Shown: in pieces, positions 47,449 to 59,479 of the stretch
How positions within the stretch are numbered: position 1 is the first letter of the stretch
Layout of the letters: each line of letters opens with the position of its first letter
Assembly (NCBI RefSeq): GCF_902833085.1
Contig: NZ_CADFEB010000001.1
Location: 62,001-126,000 of the forward strand
Length of the DNA stretch: 64,000 nucleotides
Source: Burkholderia ubonensis
GTDB lineage: Bacteria > Pseudomonadota > Gammaproteobacteria > Burkholderiales > Burkholderiaceae
Direction: 5' to 3'
Translations under genes and position numbers: made by a program
Notes under the pieces: generated by a model
The model's database searches: none
Told to the model about the DNA's origin: nothing
The model's input: the letters and a program-made list of their open reading frames with translations, nothing else

Positions 47449-50400
47449 TTGCCCGGCTCATCCGCTGGTCCATCCGCAACCGCTTCCTGGTGCTGCTCGC
47501 GACCGTGCTCGTCGCGGCGTGGGGCGTCTACTCGCTGAAGCAAACTCCGCTCGACGCCCTGCCCGACCTGTCCGATACCCAGGTCATCATCAAGGCATCG
47601 TATCCGGGCAAGGCGCCGCAGGTCATCGAGGACCAGGTCACGTACCCGCTCGCGACGACGCTGCTCGGCGTGCCGGGCGCGAAGACGATCCGCGCGTACT
47701 CGTCGTTCGGCGATGCGTTCGTCTACGTGCTGTTCGACGACAGGACCGACCCGTACTGGGCGCGTTCGCGCGTGCTCGAATACCTGAACCAGGTGCAGAG
47801 CCGGCTGCCGCAGGGCGCGACGGTCTCGCTCGGGCCGGACGCGACCGGCGTGGGCTGGGTGTACGAATACGCGCTGGTCGACCGGACCGGACGGCACGAC
47901 CTCGGGCAGCTGCGTGCGCTGAACGACTGGTTCCTGAAGTTCGAGCTGAAGGCGGTGCCGGACGTCTCCGAGGTCGCGAGCATCGGCGGCATGGTGCGCC
48001 AGTACCAGGTCGTGCTCGATCCGGACAGGCTGCGCGCGTACGGCATCACGCAGGCCGCGGTGGCCGATGCGCTCGCCAACGCGAATCAGGCATCGGGCGG
48101 CTCGGTCGTCGAGCTGGCCGAGTCCGAGTACATGGTGCGCTCGTCCGGCTATCTGCGCTCGCTCGACGATTTCCGCAAGGTCGTCTTGCGCACCGACGAC
48201 GCCGGCACGCCGGTTCTGCTTGGCGACGTCGCGCGCATCCAGATCGGCCCCGAGATGCGTCGCGGCATCGCGGAGCTGAACGGCCAGGGCGAAGTCGCCG
48301 GCGGCGTCATCGTGATGCGCTCGGGAAAGAACGCGCTGACGACCATCGACGCGGTGAAGGCGAAGCTCGCCGGTCTGAAGCGCTCGCTGCCGCCCGGCGT
48401 CGAAGTCGTCACGACCTACGACCGCTCGCAGCTCATCGAGCGCGCGGTGGACAACCTGAAGGACAAGCTCGTCGAGGAGTTCGTCATCGTCGGGCTCGTC
48501 TGCGCCGTGTTCCTGTTTCACCTGCGCAGCGCATTCGTCGCCATTCTGTCGTTGCCGCTCGGCGTGCTGGCCGCGTTCATCGTGATGCGCTACCAGGGCG
48601 TCAACGCGAACCTGATGTCGCTCGGCGGCATCGCGATCGCCATCGGCGCGATGATCGACGCGGCGATCGTGATGATCGAGAACGCGCACAAGCACCTGGA
48701 GGCGTTCGAGCATGCGCATCCGAATGCGCGGATCACGGCGGCGCAGCGCTGGGAACTCATCGCGACGTCGGCCGCCGAGGTGGGGCCGGCGTTGTTCTTC
48801 TCGCTGCTCATCATCACGCTGTCGTTCATTCCGGTGTTCTCGCTGGAAGGACAGGAAGGCAAGCTGTTCTCTCCGCTGGCGTTCACGAAGACCTACACGA
48901 TTGCGGCGGCAGCCGGTCTGTCGGTCACGCTCGTACCCGTCCTGATGGGCTACCTGATCCGCGGCCGGATTCCGCACGAGAACGCGAACCCGATCAACCG
49001 CATGCTGATCCGGCTGTATCGTCCGTTGCTCGACGCGACGCTGCGCCGGCCATGGGCGGCGATTGGCCTCGCCGTCGTTGCACTGCTGCTCACGATCGTA
49101 CCGATCTCGCGCCTGGGCGGCGAATTCATGCCGCCGCTCGACGAAGGCGACCTGCTGTACATGCCGACCGCGCTGCCCGGCATTTCCGCCGGGAAGGCCG
49201 GCGAACTGCTGCAGCAAACCGACCGGCTCATCAAGACCGTGCCCGAGGTTGCGACGGTGTTCGGCAAGTCGGGCCGGGCGGATACGGCCACCGACCCGGC
49301 GCCGCTCGAGATGTTCGAGACCACCATCCAGTTCAAGCCGCGCAGCCAGTGGCGGCCGGGCATGACGCCGGAGAAGCTGGTCGACGAGCTGGACCGGACG
49401 GTCAAGGTGCCCGGGCTGTCGAACGTCTGGGTGCCGCCGATCCGCAATCGTCTCGACATGCTGTCGACCGGCATCAAGACGCCGGTGGGCGTCAAGATTT
49501 CCGGATCGGACCTGACGCAAATCGACCGACTCGCGACGCAGGTCGAAACGGCCGTCAAGGCTGTGCCCGGCGTGACGTCCGCACTCGCGGAACGGCTGAA
49601 CGGCGGACGCTACATCGACGTGGACATCGACCGGCTCGCGGCCGCCCGCTACGGACTGTCGGTGGCCGCGATCCAGTCGGTCGTGTCGTCGGCGGTGGGC
49701 GGCGAGAACGTCGGCGAGGTGATTGCCGGCCGCGAGCGCTTCCCGATCAATATCCGCTACCCGCGCGAGATTCGCGACTCGCTCGAGAAGCTGCGGCAGT
49801 TGCCGGTCGTCACGGATCGCGGCGCGCAAATCCAGCTCGGCGACGTTGCGCACATCGCGATCGCCGACGGTCCGCCGATGATACGCAGCGAGAATGCGCG
49901 GCTCGCCGGGTACGTCTACGTCGACATCCGCAACACCGACCTGCAGTCCGCCGTGAAGGCAATGCAGAAGGCCGTGGCCCGGCAGGTTCAATTGCCGCCC
50001 GGCTACTCGATTGCGTGGTCGGGCCAGTTCGAGTACCTGGAACGCGCGGCGGCCAGGCTGCGAACCGTCATTCCCGTCACGCTGGCCGTCATCTTCGTGC
50101 TGTTGTTCCTGACGTTCAACTCGGCCGCCGATGCGCTGCTGCTGATGTCGACCGTGCCGTTCGCGCTGGTCGGCGGATTCTGGCTCATCTGGATACTCGG
50201 CCACGCGGTGTCGGTCGCGACGTCGGTCGGCTTCATCGCGCTCGCGGGCGTCGCTGCCGAGTTCGGGGTCGTCATGCTGCTCTACCTGAAAGGCGCGCTC
50301 GATCGCCGGCTGGAAGACGGCGAGCCGCTCACCGAGGCGCTGCTGCTCGACGCGATTCGCGAAGGCGCCGTGCTGCGCGTGCGGCCGAAGGCCATGACGG

Positions 50401-50648
50401 TGGCCGTCGTGCTCGCCGGCCTCGTTCCGATCATGGTCGGACACGGCGCGGGGTCGGAGGTCATGCAGCGCATCGCCGCGCCGATGGTCGGCGGCATGGT
50501 GACCGCCCCGCTTCTGTCGATGTTCGTGATTCCCGCGGCATGGTTCCTGTTGCAGCGCCGTGGCGCACGACAGGCCGGTGCCGTCCATTTTCCCCACGCA
50601 GTACCTTCCGGCACGAACGTGCCCGTCAACCCAACTGGAGAAGTCTGA
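47445..50648 (+). CDS. cusA: CusA-type RND copper/silver efflux pump
   Basis: A 1067-residue inner-membrane proton/metal antiporter of the heavy-metal RND family, with 12 membrane segments and two large periplasmic loops. The three methionines that bind Cu(I)/Ag(I) in E. coli CusA (573, 623, 672) are at the same residue numbers here: [20 protein letters not shown] and [10 protein letters not shown]. This supports monovalent copper/silver rather than zinc/cobalt export. The ATG overlaps the adaptor stop and the stop overlaps cusF by one base. Confidence 0.95.
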   Translation: MIARLIRWSIRNRFLVLLATVLVAAWGVYSLKQTPLDALPDLSDTQVIIKASYPGKAPQVIEDQVTYPLATTLLGVPGAKTIRAYSSFGDAFVYVLFDDRTDPYWARSRVLEYLNQVQSRLPQGATVSLGPDATGVGWVYEYALVDRTGRHDLGQLRALNDWFLKFELKAVPDVSEVASIGGMVRQYQVVLDPDRLRAYGITQAAVADALANANQASGGSVVELAESEYMVRSSGYLRSLDDFRKVVLRTDDAGTPVLLGDVARIQIGPEMRRGIAELNGQGEVAGGVIVMRSGKNALTTIDAVKAKLAGLKRSLPPGVEVVTTYDRSQLIERAVDNLKDKLVEEFVIVGLVCAVFLFHLRSAFVAILSLPLGVLAAFIVMRYQGVNANLMSLGGIAIAIGAMIDAAIVMIENAHKHLEAFEHAHPNARITAAQRWELIATSAAEVGPALFFSLLIITLSFIPVFSLEGQEGKLFSPLAFTKTYTIAAAAGLSVTLVPVLMGYLIRGRIPHENANPINRMLIRLYRPLLDATLRRPWAAIGLAVVALLLTIVPISRLGGEFMPPLDEGDLLYMPTALPGISAGKAGELLQQTDRLIKTVPEVATVFGKSGRADTATDPAPLEMFETTIQFKPRSQWRPGMTPEKLVDELDRTVKVPGLSNVWVPPIRNRLDMLSTGIKTPVGVKISGSDLTQIDRLATQVETAVKAVPGVTSALAERLNGGRYIDVDIDRLAAARYGLSVAAIQSVVSSAVGGENVGEVIAGRERFPINIRYPREIRDSLEKLRQLPVVTDRGAQIQLGDVAHIAIADGPPMIRSENARLAGYVYVDIRNTDLQSAVKAMQKAVARQVQLPPGYSIAWSGQFEYLERAAARLRTVIPVTLAVIFVLLFLTFNSAADALLLMSTVPFALVGGFWLIWILGHAVSVATSVGFIALAGVAAEFGVVMLLYLKGALDRRLEDGEPLTEALLLDAIREGAVLRVRPKAMTVAVVLAGLVPIMVGHGAGSEVMQRIAAPMVGGMVTAPLLSMFVIPAAWFLLQRRGARQAGAVHFPHAVPSGTNVPVNPTGEV

Positions 50649-50998
50649 TGAAGAAGATGATCGTCGTATCCGCTGCCCTTGCGGCCGCTTTCGCCACGCC
50701 CGCATTCGCCGGCAATGACATGGCCGGCATGGACATGTCGACCAGGGCTTCCGCGACGAAGGTGTCGTCGAACAACGCGCTCACCGACGCGGAAGTCAGG
50801 AAGGTCGACGCGGCGACCGGCATGGTCACGCTGAAGCACGGCGCGCTGGAAAACGTCGGCATGCCGCCGATGACGATGGCGTTCAAGGCGAAGGATGCCG
50901 CGATGGTCAAGCAGGTCAAGGAAGGCGACAAGGTCAAGGTGCGTGTTGAGGAGGTGAACGGCACCCTGACCATCGTGAAACTCGAAAAGCGCTCCTGA
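50648..50998 (+). CDS. cusF: CusF-like periplasmic copper chaperone
   Basis: A 116-residue exported protein (signal peptide ends at PAFA-GN) with an OB-fold copper-binding domain. Metal ligands read H64 (TLKHGALENV), M75 and M77 (GMPPMTMAF). The Trp that caps copper in E. coli CusF is replaced by M72. A Met-rich segment, NDMAGMDM, follows the signal peptide. It hands Cu(I)/Ag(I) to the CusCBA pump. The ATG overlaps the cusA stop (TGATG). A strong hairpin ends the operon. Confidence 0.92.
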   Translation: MKKMIVVSAALAAAFATPAFAGNDMAGMDMSTRASATKVSSNNALTDAEVRKVDAATGMVTLKHGALENVGMPPMTMAFKAKDAAMVKQVKEGDKVKVRVEEVNGTLTIVKLEKRS

Positions 50999-51011
50999 CG
51001 AAGCGTTGACG

Positions 51012-51043
51012 GCCGGTGCGCGGGCTTCCGTTCGCGCACCGGC
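51012..51043. terminator. Bidirectional terminator between cusF and dppA
   Basis: A perfect 11-bp stem GCCGGTGCGCG / CGCGCACCGGC (51012-51022 with 51033-51043) and a ten-base loop, between convergent operons. No T tract follows. Confidence 0.6.
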
Positions 51044-51069
51044 ACGTCAGGAAGACGGACGCCCGCCGA

Positions 51070-51897
51070 TCACCGCAACATGAACGACATCGCCGACAGG
51101 CTGTTCAGCGTGCGCACCGCATGCTCGACCGACGGCGCATCGAAGCGCAGCGTCACCGCATCGATCCGCTCCAATGCCGGCAGCATGCCGAACAGGTCCG
51201 CGAGCGCGGCGCTCTGCACGCGCAGCGTGCACGCGGCCGGCGCGGGCCGATGCGCACCGGCGCGCAGGCCGGCCGCCGCCGCGCCCGCGACGGTCTCGCG
51301 CGCCGCGGCCGCGATGCATGCGCACGCGGCCGCGGGCGTCAGCGTGCTGCCGCACGACGCGCCGCCCGCCGTCTTGACCGTCTCGAAACGCGCGGCCGGA
51401 AACTGCGGCCGCGTCTCCTCGGCGAACACGTCGTCGCCGGACGCCAGCGCAACGTGCGCGCCGTATTCCTGCGCCAGCGCGCCATACAGCCCCGCTTCGC
51501 CGAGCTCGACGCCGTTCAGCCAGACCTGCGTGAACGCAAAGCTGTTGATCGTATGCGCGAGCACGCCGCGCGTCTGCGACTTCGCGTGATAGCCGATCAT
51601 GAACACGAGGTCGGGCCGCTGCTCGAGCCCCGCCATCATGCCAAGCATCCGCGGCTTGCCGAGCACCACGCGCGAGCGCGCATCGAGCGCGTCGGGCAGC
51701 AGGTTGCGAAAGCCGCCGTGCGAATCGTTGACCCAGACGGCCTGCGCGCCGCCCGCGAACGCGCCCTCGATCGCCGCGTTCGCCTCGGCCGTCATCCAGC
51801 GGCGCGCGCGTTCGTATTCCGGGTTGCCGGGCCGCGTCTGCTCGACGGCAAACACGCCGGCGACGCCTTCGATATCGGTCGAGATCAGGATCTTCAT
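51070..51897 (-). CDS. dppA: M55 family D-aminopeptidase (DppA-like)
   Basis: A 275-residue zinc peptidase like Bacillus DppA, which removes N-terminal D-amino acids. The metal-binding start MKILISTDIEGVAGV has D8 and E10 in the expected places; VNDSHGGFRNL and FMIGYHAKS supply the histidines. No signal peptide, so it acts in the cytoplasm on imported peptides. The start at 51897 is the exact family N-terminus. It is the last gene of the gsi operon, one base after the P1 peptidase stop. Confidence 0.9.
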   Translation of the reverse strand: MKILISTDIEGVAGVFAVEQTRPGNPEYERARRWMTAEANAAIEGAFAGGAQAVWVNDSHGGFRNLLPDALDARSRVVLGKPRMLGMMAGLEQRPDLVFMIGYHAKSQTRGVLAHTINSFAFTQVWLNGVELGEAGLYGALAQEYGAHVALASGDDVFAEETRPQFPAARFETVKTAGGASCGSTLTPAAACACIAAAARETVAGAAAAGLRAGAHRPAPAACTLRVQSAALADLFGMLPALERIDAVTLRFDAPSVEHAVRTLNSLSAMSFMLR

Positions 51898-51898
51898 G

Positions 51899-52966
51899 TC
51901 ATGAATGGAAGGCGCGTCCTTCGTGGAGCACGCGGTCGAACTCGGGAACGGCGTCGCGCAGCGCCTGCCGCACATGGCCGTCGCGCCCCGTAACGGTCAC
52001 CGCCTGCAGCAGCGCATCGACGATCGCATGTTCGACGCTTTCGGCCGCGGCCTGGAACAGCGGATCGAGCACGCTGTCGGCGAGCAGCGCCGGCAGCGTC
52101 ACGAACTGAGCATCATGGGCGATCGTGTATGCGGTCGAGAACGCGAGCGCGATATCGCCGCTGCCGTGGCCGTACACCGAGCCCGTGCGCGCGAGCCCCG
52201 CCGCCGCGCGGCGCGCGAGCCGCGCCAGTTGCCGCGCGTCGAGCGGCGCATCGGTCGCGAGCAGCATGATGATCGACCCCTGTTCGGGCGGCGCGGCCGG
52301 CGCCGGCGCCGCGCGCGCGGTCACGATCCGTCCGACCGGCACGCCGCCGAGCGTCAGCATCGGCAGCCGGCCGAAATTCGCGAGCACGAGCGCGCCGACC
52401 GTATATGAACGCCCGGCGGCCGCCGCGATCCGCGAAGCCGAACCGATCCCGCCCTTGAGATCGAAGCACGACATCCCGCGCCCCGCGCCGACCGCGCCGC
52501 GCACGACGTCGCGCGTCGCGGCGCGGCACGCGTCGTCGTAGTGCGACGCGCTCACCGCGAACGCATGCAGGTCGTTCAGGTAGCCGTCGTTGCATTCGAA
52601 CACGAGCGGGTTGACGGTCGGCCAGTCGCGGCCGATGCGCGGATTCGCGGCGATCGCCGCGCGGATCTGCGCGTGCGCGACCGCCCCGACGCCGAACGTA
52701 TTCGTCAGCGCGATGGGCGTATCGAGCACGCCGAGCTCGTCGACCTGCACGAGCCCGACGCTCTTGCCGAAGCCGTTGATCACCGCCGCGCCGGCCGGCG
52801 CCTTGCTGCGATACGCGTCGCCCGCGTGCGGCTTCACGACGGTGACGCCGGTCTGCACCGCGCCGGCGTCGAGCGTGCAATGGCCGACCGTCACGCCGGG
52901 CACGTCGGCGATCGTGCCGCGCGGCCCCTCGGGCAGCGTCGCGGCCCACATCGTCGGCATGGCCAT
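51899..52966 (-). CDS. P1 family aminopeptidase (DmpA/BapA-like)
   Basis: A 355-residue Ntn-type peptidase that self-cleaves before a nucleophilic Ser. The site is the Gly-Ser pair in PPEQGSIIMLLATDAPL (S231), as in DmpA and the beta-aminopeptidases. Other family marks: VPGVTVGHCTL near the N-terminus, NTFGVGAVAHAQI, and GSGDIALAFSTA late. The family removes D-Ala, beta-amino acids or small L-residues. No signal peptide is seen. The ATG overlaps the gsiD stop (TGATG). Confidence 0.92.
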   Translation of the reverse strand: MAMPTMWAATLPEGPRGTIADVPGVTVGHCTLDAGAVQTGVTVVKPHAGDAYRSKAPAGAAVINGFGKSVGLVQVDELGVLDTPIALTNTFGVGAVAHAQIRAAIAANPRIGRDWPTVNPLVFECNDGYLNDLHAFAVSASHYDDACRAATRDVVRGAVGAGRGMSCFDLKGGIGSASRIAAAAGRSYTVGALVLANFGRLPMLTLGGVPVGRIVTARAAPAPAAPPEQGSIIMLLATDAPLDARQLARLARRAAAGLARTGSVYGHGSGDIALAFSTAYTIAHDAQFVTLPALLADSVLDPLFQAAAESVEHAIVDALLQAVTVTGRDGHVRQALRDAVPEFDRVLHEGRAFHS

Positions 52967-53859
52967 CAGCGGCGCTCCAGCTTCGGATCGAGCGCGTCGC
53001 GCAGCCCGTCGCCGAGCAGGTTGAACGCGAGCACGGTCAGGAAGATCGCGAGGCTCGGAAAGATCGCGACGTGCGGCGCCGTCACCATGTCCGCGCGCGC
53101 CTCGTTCAGCATCGCGCCCCACTCCGGCGTCGGCGGCTGCGCGCCGAGCCCGAGGAACGACAGGCTCGCCGCCGTGATGATCGACGTGCCGATCCGCATC
53201 GTGAAGTACACGACGACCGACGACACGGTGCCCGGCAGGATGTGCCGCATCAGGATCGTCCAGTCCGACGCGCCGATGCTGCGCGCGGCCTCGACGTAGG
53301 TCATGTGCTTGAGCACCAGCGTGTTGCCGCGCACGAGCCGCGCGAACGCCGGGATGCTGAAGATCGCGACCGCGCAGATCACGTTGATCATCCCGTTGCC
53401 GAGGATCGCGACGACGCCGATCGCGAGCAGGATGCCCGGGAACGCGAACAGCACGTCGGCGACGCGCATCGTGATGCGGTCCCACCAGCCTTCGTAATAG
53501 CCGGCGAGCAGCCCGAAGAACGTGCCGACCACCGCGCCGAGCGCGACCGAAAAGAAGCCCGCCTCGAGCGAGATGCGCGTGCCGGCGACGATCCGGCTGA
53601 AGATGTCGCGGCCGAGCGAATCGACGCCGAACCAGTGCGCGGCGGACGGCCCCGCGTTCAGCGCGTCGTAATCGAAATAGTTTTCCGGGTCGAACGGCAC
53701 GACGTGCGGGCCGACGAACGCGAGCACGACGAGCAGCAGCACGAAGCCGCCCGCGACGAGCGCGACGGTCTGCTTGCGGAACTTGCGCCAGAATTCGCGC
53801 CACGGCGTGCGGATCGCGGCGGACGCGGCGCTCGCCGCGGTCTGGACGGTCGCGTTCAT
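52966..53859 (-). CDS. gsiD: Peptide/glutathione ABC importer permease GsiD
   Basis: A 297-residue DppC/GsiD-type permease: an N-terminal cytoplasmic helix, a membrane segment ([19 protein letters not shown]) and the binding-protein-dependent permease core with EAA loop ([23 protein letters not shown]). With GsiC it forms the channel. It follows gsiC after seven bases. The C-terminus, [18 protein letters not shown], is the usual family ending. Confidence 0.93.
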   Translation of the reverse strand: MNATVQTAASAASAAIRTPWREFWRKFRKQTVALVAGGFVLLLVVLAFVGPHVVPFDPENYFDYDALNAGPSAAHWFGVDSLGRDIFSRIVAGTRISLEAGFFSVALGAVVGTFFGLLAGYYEGWWDRITMRVADVLFAFPGILLAIGVVAILGNGMINVICAVAIFSIPAFARLVRGNTLVLKHMTYVEAARSIGASDWTILMRHILPGTVSSVVVYFTMRIGTSIITAASLSFLGLGAQPPTPEWGAMLNEARADMVTAPHVAIFPSLAIFLTVLAFNLLGDGLRDALDPKLERR

Positions 53860-53866
53860 GCGTGCC

Positions 53867-54787
53867 TCACTTGAACCGGATGGTCGGGTTGATGACCGCG
53901 TACAGCACGTCGACGGTCAGGTTGATCAGGATGAATTCGAGCGAGAACAGCAGCACGATCGCCTGGATCACCGGGTAGTCGCGCATCGTCACCGCATCGA
54001 CGAGCAGCCGCCCGAGCCCCGGCCAGTTGAACACCGCCTCGACGACGATCGAGCCGCCGAGCAGGAAGCCGAACTGCAGCCCCATCATCGTGACGACGGG
54101 GATCATCGCGTTGCGCAGGCAGTGCTTGAGCACCACCATCGGCTCGTGCACGCCCTTCGCGCGCGCGGTGCGCACGAAATCCTCGTTCAGCACCTCGACG
54201 AACGACGCGCGCGTGAAGCGCGCCATCACCGCCGCGACGGCCGCGCCGAGCGTCAGCGACGGCAGCACGTAGCTCTTCCACGTGCCGTCCGGCACGACCG
54301 GCAGCCAGCCGAGCTTCACCGAGAAGATTTCCATCAGCAGCATGCCGAGCGCGAACGCGGGAAACGAGATGCCCGACACCGCGAGCGTCATGCCGACGCG
54401 GTCCGGCCACTGGTTGCGCCACACGGCCGACGCGATGCCGATCGCCATCCCGAACAGCGTCGCCCAGCCCATGCTGACGATCGTCAGCAGCAGCGTCGGC
54501 ATGAAGCGCTCGCCGATCTCGGTGGACACCGCGCGCTTGCTGCGCGTCGACACGCCGAAATCACCGTGCGCGATCTTCACGAAGAAATTCGCGAACTGCG
54601 CCGGCATCGGCTTGTCGAGGCCGAGATCGGCGCGCACCAGCGCGACGGTCGCTTCGTCGGCCTCGGGGCCGGCCGCGAGCCGCGCGGGATCGCCCGGCAG
54701 CAGGTGCACGAACAGGAACACCAGCACCGCGACGATCGCGAGCGTGGGCATGAGGCCGAACAGGCGCTTGACGATGAAATTCAGCAT
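53867..54787 (-). CDS. gsiC: Peptide/glutathione ABC importer permease GsiC
   Basis: A 306-residue DppB/GsiC-type permease with six hydrophobic segments ([21 protein letters not shown] at the start). The EAA loop is [23 protein letters not shown]. It pairs with GsiD in the inner membrane. It starts 46 bp after gsiB and is followed almost at once by gsiD. Confidence 0.93.
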   Translation of the reverse strand: MLNFIVKRLFGLMPTLAIVAVLVFLFVHLLPGDPARLAAGPEADEATVALVRADLGLDKPMPAQFANFFVKIAHGDFGVSTRSKRAVSTEIGERFMPTLLLTIVSMGWATLFGMAIGIASAVWRNQWPDRVGMTLAVSGISFPAFALGMLLMEIFSVKLGWLPVVPDGTWKSYVLPSLTLGAAVAAVMARFTRASFVEVLNEDFVRTARAKGVHEPMVVLKHCLRNAMIPVVTMMGLQFGFLLGGSIVVEAVFNWPGLGRLLVDAVTMRDYPVIQAIVLLFSLEFILINLTVDVLYAVINPTIRFK

Positions 54788-54833
54788 GAGGGCACCGAAC
54801 CAGGGCGGCGCGCCGTGGCGCGCCCGAATGCGC

Positions 54834-56396
54834 TTACTTCAGCGAAATCTCGTCGAAATTGAACGAGCCGTCCGGCATCACGTACATGCCCTGCAGCCGC
54901 TTGCTGCGCGCGTAGACGATCTTCTCCTGCACGAGGAAGATCCACGGCGCGTCGGCCCAGATCTGCTTCTGCGCGGTCGCGTAGTACTCGGCCTTCTTCG
55001 CGCGGTCGGTGGTCGCCAGCGCCTTGTCCAGCGCGTCGTCGAGAATGCCGTTCTGGTAGTACGCGGTATTGAACAGCTTCGGCGGCTTCGACGCCGACGC
55101 GAGCAGCGGCGTGAGCGCCCAGTTCGCCTCGCCGGTCGACGACGACCAGCCGATGTAGAACATCCGCACCGGTGCGGTTGCCGGGTCCTGCGCGCTCTCG
55201 ACCTTCGAGACGCGCTCGCCCGATTCGAGCGCCTGCACCTGCACCTTCACGCCGACCTGCGCGAGCTGCTGCTGGACGAACTGGATCACCTTCTGCGACG
55301 TCGTGTTGTTGTAGCCCGACCAGAGCGTCGACTCGAAGCCGTTCGGATAGCCGGCCTCCTTCAAGAGCGCGCGCGCCTTCGCGGGGTCGTACGGCCACGG
55401 GCCGGTCTTCGTCGCGTACTCGACGCCCGGCGGCACGACGCCCGGCACCGGCATCGCGAAGCCCGAGAAGGCGACCTTCGCGAGCGCGTCCTTGTTGATC
55501 GCGTAGTTGAGCGCCTGGCGCACCTTCGGATTGTCGAACGGCTTCTGCAGCGTGTTCAGCGAAATGTAGCGCACCACGATCGACGGCCGCTCGACCACGT
55601 CGAGCTTCGGATTGGTTTTCAGGTCGGCGACCTGCTCGTAAGGAATCCGGAACGCAAGGTCCGCCTGGCCGGCCTTCATCAGCGCCGCGCGCGTGTTGTT
55701 GTCGATCACGGGCTTCCAGTCGATCATGTCGATCTTCGGATAGCCCTTCTTCCAGTAGCCGGCGTATTTCTTCACCTTCATGTCGTCGGTCTGCTTCCAC
55801 TCGACGAACTCGAACGGCCCGGTGCCGACCGGATGCAGCCCGATCTCGCGGCCCCACTTCTTCAGCGCCGCCGGCGAGATCATCACCGCGGACGGATGCG
55901 CGAGCGTGTTGATGAACGCCGAGAACGGCTCGCGCAACGTGAACTTCACCGTATACGGATCGACGACCTCGGTCTTCTCGATCACCCGGAACAGGTTGTA
56001 GCGCTTCAGCTTGTTCGCCGGATCGGTCACGCGGTCGAACACGACCTTCACCGCATCCGCGTTGAAATCGGTGCCGTCCTGGAACTTCACGCCCTGGCGC
56101 AGCTTGACCGTGTAGACCTTCGCGTCGGGCGACGCCGTGTAGCCCGTCGCGAGCACGTCGACGAGCTTCATGTCCTTGTCGAAGCCGAACAGCCCCTCAT
56201 AGAACGACTTCGCGGCCGCCTGCGACACCGTGTCGTTCGAATCGTACGGGTCCATCGTCGTGAACGTCTCGCCGACCGCGATCACCGCGGTCTGCTGCGC
56301 GAACGCGGGCGGCGCGACCGCCAGCGCGAACGCGCTCGCGCCCGTGGCGAGCAGCGCGCGCGGACGGAACATCGGGAACGAAAGCGATTTGTTCAT
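54834..56396 (-). CDS. gsiB: Periplasmic solute-binding protein GsiB
   Basis: A 520-residue SBP family-5 protein with a signal peptide cut at PAFA-QQ, then the peptide-binding lobes ([50 protein letters not shown]). It captures glutathione or similar gamma-/isopeptides for GsiCD. AGGAG precedes the ATG at 56396. The 126-bp gap after gsiA is the largest inside the operon and could host a secondary promoter. Confidence 0.93.
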   Translation of the reverse strand: MNKSLSFPMFRPRALLATGASAFALAVAPPAFAQQTAVIAVGETFTTMDPYDSNDTVSQAAAKSFYEGLFGFDKDMKLVDVLATGYTASPDAKVYTVKLRQGVKFQDGTDFNADAVKVVFDRVTDPANKLKRYNLFRVIEKTEVVDPYTVKFTLREPFSAFINTLAHPSAVMISPAALKKWGREIGLHPVGTGPFEFVEWKQTDDMKVKKYAGYWKKGYPKIDMIDWKPVIDNNTRAALMKAGQADLAFRIPYEQVADLKTNPKLDVVERPSIVVRYISLNTLQKPFDNPKVRQALNYAINKDALAKVAFSGFAMPVPGVVPPGVEYATKTGPWPYDPAKARALLKEAGYPNGFESTLWSGYNNTTSQKVIQFVQQQLAQVGVKVQVQALESGERVSKVESAQDPATAPVRMFYIGWSSSTGEANWALTPLLASASKPPKLFNTAYYQNGILDDALDKALATTDRAKKAEYYATAQKQIWADAPWIFLVQEKIVYARSKRLQGMYVMPDGSFNFDEISLK

Positions 56397-56522
56397 GTGG
56401 GCCGGCTCCTGTGCGTGATTCGATGACGCGTGGTGGGAATCGCGGATTGACTGCCTCCGCTCGGGAAACAACCGTCTCTGCCTGGCGCGCGCGCAACTGC
56501 GGTCCATCGCCGCCTCCGCGCG

Positions 56523-58466
56523 TCAGTACGCGCCGCCGACGCGATGCGTCGCGACGAAATGATCGGGGCCGACCGCGACGAGCGGCGCGACCGCAGGCTC
56601 GTCGCCGGCCGCGCGGATCGGGCTCGGCACCTCGTCCGCCGGCAACTGGCGCGGCGCGTGCCGGCGTGCCGGATCGGCGACCGGCACCGCGCTCATCAGC
56701 TTCTTCGTGTACGGATGCTGCGGCGCCTCGAACACCGCGCGGCGCGGGCCGATCTCGACGATCTGGCCGAGATACATCACCGCGACGCGATGGCTGACGC
56801 GCTCGACCACCGCCATGTCGTGCGAGATGAACAGGTACGCGACGCCCAGCTCGCGCTGCAGGTCGAGCATCAGGTTGACGATCTGCGCCTGCACCGACAC
56901 GTCGAGCGCGGACACCGACTCGTCGGCGATCACGACCTTCGGGTTCAGCGCCAGCGCGCGCGCGATCGCGATCCGCTGGCGCTGGCCGCCGGAGAATTCG
57001 TGCGGATAGCGGCGCGCGGCCTCCGCCGGCAGCCCGACCTTGTCGAGCAGCCAGTCGACCCGCTGCTGCGCGGCCGCGCCGCTCGCGACGCCGTGCACGA
57101 GCAGCGGCTCCATGATCGAGAAGCCGACCGTGAGGCGCGGGTTCAGCGACGCGAACGGGTCCTGGAAGATGAACTGGATATTGCGGCGCAGCGCCTGCAG
57201 GTCCGGGCCTTTCAGCGCGCTGATGTCGCGGCCGTCGAATTCGATCGAGCCGCTTTGCGACTCGACGAGGCGCAGCAGCGAGCGTCCGGTCGTCGATTTG
57301 CCGCAGCCGGATTCGCCGACGAGCGCGAGCGTCTCGCCCGCGCGCAGCTCGAAGCTCACGCGCTCGACCGCATGCACGTATTGCGACACGCGGCCGAACA
57401 GGCCGCTCCTGACCGGAAAGCGCGTGACGAGGTCGCGCACGCGCAGGATCGGCGGCGCGTGCGGATCGACGCGCGGCTGGGCGAGCGCGGCCACCTCGTT
57501 CGCCTCTTCCGCCACTTCGGCGATGGCCGGGCCCGCCGGCGCCACCGCCGTGCCGTTCACCGGCGCGGCCACGTCGACCTTCAGCAGCGGGAATTTCTCC
57601 GGCGCGTCGGTGCCCTGCATCGAGCCGAGACGCGGCACCGCCGCGAGCAGCGCGCGCGTGTAGCGATGGGCGGGCGCGGTGAAGATTCGCTCCGACTCGC
57701 CCTCCTCGACCTTTTCGCCGCGATACATCACGAGCACGCGATCGGCCACCTCGGCAACCACGCCCATGTCGTGCGTGATGAACACCACGCCCATGTTCAT
57801 CTCGTCCTGCAACCCGCGAATCAGCTGCAGGATCTGCGCCTGGATCGTCACGTCGAGCGCGGTGGTCGGCTCGTCGGCGATCAGCAGCGCCGGCCGGCAC
57901 GACAGCGCCATCGCGATCATCACGCGCTGCCGCATCCCGCCCGACAGCTGGTGCGGATAGCGCGCGAACACGCGGCGCGCCTCCGGAATCCGCACGAGAT
58001 CGAGCAGCCGCAGCGTTTCGGCGCGCGCCTGCGACGCGCTCTTCGACTGATGCAGCGCGATCGCCTCGCTGATCTGGTCGCCGACCGTGAAGACCGGATT
58101 GAGCGACGTCATCGGCTCCTGGAAGATCATCGCGATGTCCGCGCCGCGCACGCCGCGCATCGTCGCGGCGCTCGCCCGCGCGAGGTCGAGCAGTGCGCCG
58201 TTGCGCCGCCGGAACGCGATCCGGCCGCTCGCGAGCGTGCCGCCGCCGTGCTCGACGAGCCGCATCAGCGCGAGCGACGTGACCGACTTGCCCGAGCCGG
58301 ATTCGCCGACGATCGCGAGCGTCTCGCCGCGATCGACGTGGAACGACACGCCGCGCACCGCGTCGAACGTCGCGCCCTCGCGCTGGAACGTCACCGACAG
58401 GTCGTCGACCGCGACGACGCGCTGCTCGGGCAAGGCGAGCGCGGGCGGAGTTCGGTTCGGAGTCAT
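56523..58466 (-). CDS. gsiA: Double ATPase subunit GsiA
   Basis: A 647-residue ATPase with two fused ABC cassettes. Walker A motifs GESGSGKS (about residue 55) and GESGCGKST (about residue 385), signatures [12 protein letters not shown] and [12 protein letters not shown], and oligopeptide-type C-terminal parts ([11 protein letters not shown]). An Ala-rich linker of about 45 residues joins them. It powers GsiCD. AGGAGA precedes the ATG at 58466. Confidence 0.94.
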   Translation of the reverse strand: MTPNRTPPALALPEQRVVAVDDLSVTFQREGATFDAVRGVSFHVDRGETLAIVGESGSGKSVTSLALMRLVEHGGGTLASGRIAFRRRNGALLDLARASAATMRGVRGADIAMIFQEPMTSLNPVFTVGDQISEAIALHQSKSASQARAETLRLLDLVRIPEARRVFARYPHQLSGGMRQRVMIAMALSCRPALLIADEPTTALDVTIQAQILQLIRGLQDEMNMGVVFITHDMGVVAEVADRVLVMYRGEKVEEGESERIFTAPAHRYTRALLAAVPRLGSMQGTDAPEKFPLLKVDVAAPVNGTAVAPAGPAIAEVAEEANEVAALAQPRVDPHAPPILRVRDLVTRFPVRSGLFGRVSQYVHAVERVSFELRAGETLALVGESGCGKSTTGRSLLRLVESQSGSIEFDGRDISALKGPDLQALRRNIQFIFQDPFASLNPRLTVGFSIMEPLLVHGVASGAAAQQRVDWLLDKVGLPAEAARRYPHEFSGGQRQRIAIARALALNPKVVIADESVSALDVSVQAQIVNLMLDLQRELGVAYLFISHDMAVVERVSHRVAVMYLGQIVEIGPRRAVFEAPQHPYTKKLMSAVPVADPARRHAPRQLPADEVPSPIRAAGDEPAVAPLVAVGPDHFVATHRVGGAY

Positions 58467-58501
58467 GCGTGCATCTCCTGCATCGGGGGGGCGAAACGGA
58501 A

Positions 58502-59479
58502 TCAGGCCGCGTCGTCGCGGTAGATCCCGACGACGGGCGCGGCGCCGACGCGCGCGTAGCCGCGGTACATCCCTTCGGTGTTGAACGGCATCGTGACGTT
58601 GCCGTGCGCGTCCACCGCGATGATCCCGCCGCGGCCCGCGATGCGCGGCAGCTTGTTCATCACGACGTCGTACGCGGCCTCGGCGACCGACACGCCGCGG
58701 TACGCCATCTGCGCGGCGACGTCGTGCGCGGTCGCCAGCCGGATGAACATCTCGCCGGTGCCGGTCGACGACACCGCGCAGGTCGCGTCGTCCGCGTAGC
58801 AGCCCGCGCCGATGATCGGCGAGTCGCCGACCCGCCCCGGCTGCTTGTTGGTGATCCCGCCCGTCGACGTCGCCGCCGCGACGTGGCCGTGCAGGTCGCG
58901 CGCGACCGCGCCGACCGTGCCGTGCTTGCGGTCCGGGTCGAGCGGCGCGCCGTCGCCGAATGCGAACGTCGCGGCGTCGTGATCGAGCAGCGCGCCGGCG
59001 GCGTCGCGCGCCTTGAGCCACTGCGCGTGACGCGCTTCGGTGCCGAAGTAGCCGGGTTCGACGAGTTCCAGCCCTTGCGCGGCCGCGAACGCGTCGGCGC
59101 CCGCGCCGGCGAACAGCACGTGCTCGCTCGCCTCCATCACGCGCCGCGCGGCGAGCACCGGATTGCGCACGCGCGTCACGCAGCACACCGCGCCGGCGGC
59201 GAGCGTCGCGCCGTCCATGATCGCCGCGTCGAGCTCGTGCGTGCCGTCGGCCGTATACACCGCGCCCCGCCCCGCGTTGAACAGCGGGCAGTCCTCGAGC
59301 ATCCGCACCGCGACGCTCACCGCGTCGAGCGCGCTGCCGCCGTCGGCGAGCACGGCCTGCGCGGCGCGCAGGATCGCCGCCAGCTCCGCGCGGTATTGCA
59401 ATTCGGTGTCGGTGTTCATCGCTTCGCGCAGGATCGTGCCTGCGCCGCCGTGAATCGCGACGATCGCGGGTGAAGTCAT
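58502..59479 (-). CDS. iaaA: Isoaspartyl peptidase / L-asparaginase (Ntn, plant type)
   Basis: A 325-residue precursor that self-cleaves before the catalytic Thr in KHGTVGAVA (T188), like E. coli IaaA, splitting beta-aspartyl peptides and asparagine. The N-terminus [13 protein letters not shown] and the substrate loops [12 protein letters not shown] and [10 protein letters not shown] are intact. In E. coli, too, iaaA precedes gsiABCD. The ATG overlaps the rpiR-type regulator stop (ATGA). Confidence 0.94.
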   Translation of the reverse strand: MTSPAIVAIHGGAGTILREAMNTDTELQYRAELAAILRAAQAVLADGGSALDAVSVAVRMLEDCPLFNAGRGAVYTADGTHELDAAIMDGATLAAGAVCCVTRVRNPVLAARRVMEASEHVLFAGAGADAFAAAQGLELVEPGYFGTEARHAQWLKARDAAGALLDHDAATFAFGDGAPLDPDRKHGTVGAVARDLHGHVAAATSTGGITNKQPGRVGDSPIIGAGCYADDATCAVSSTGTGEMFIRLATAHDVAAQMAYRGVSVAEAAYDVVMNKLPRIAGRGGIIAVDAHGNVTMPFNTEGMYRGYARVGAAPVVGIYRDDAA

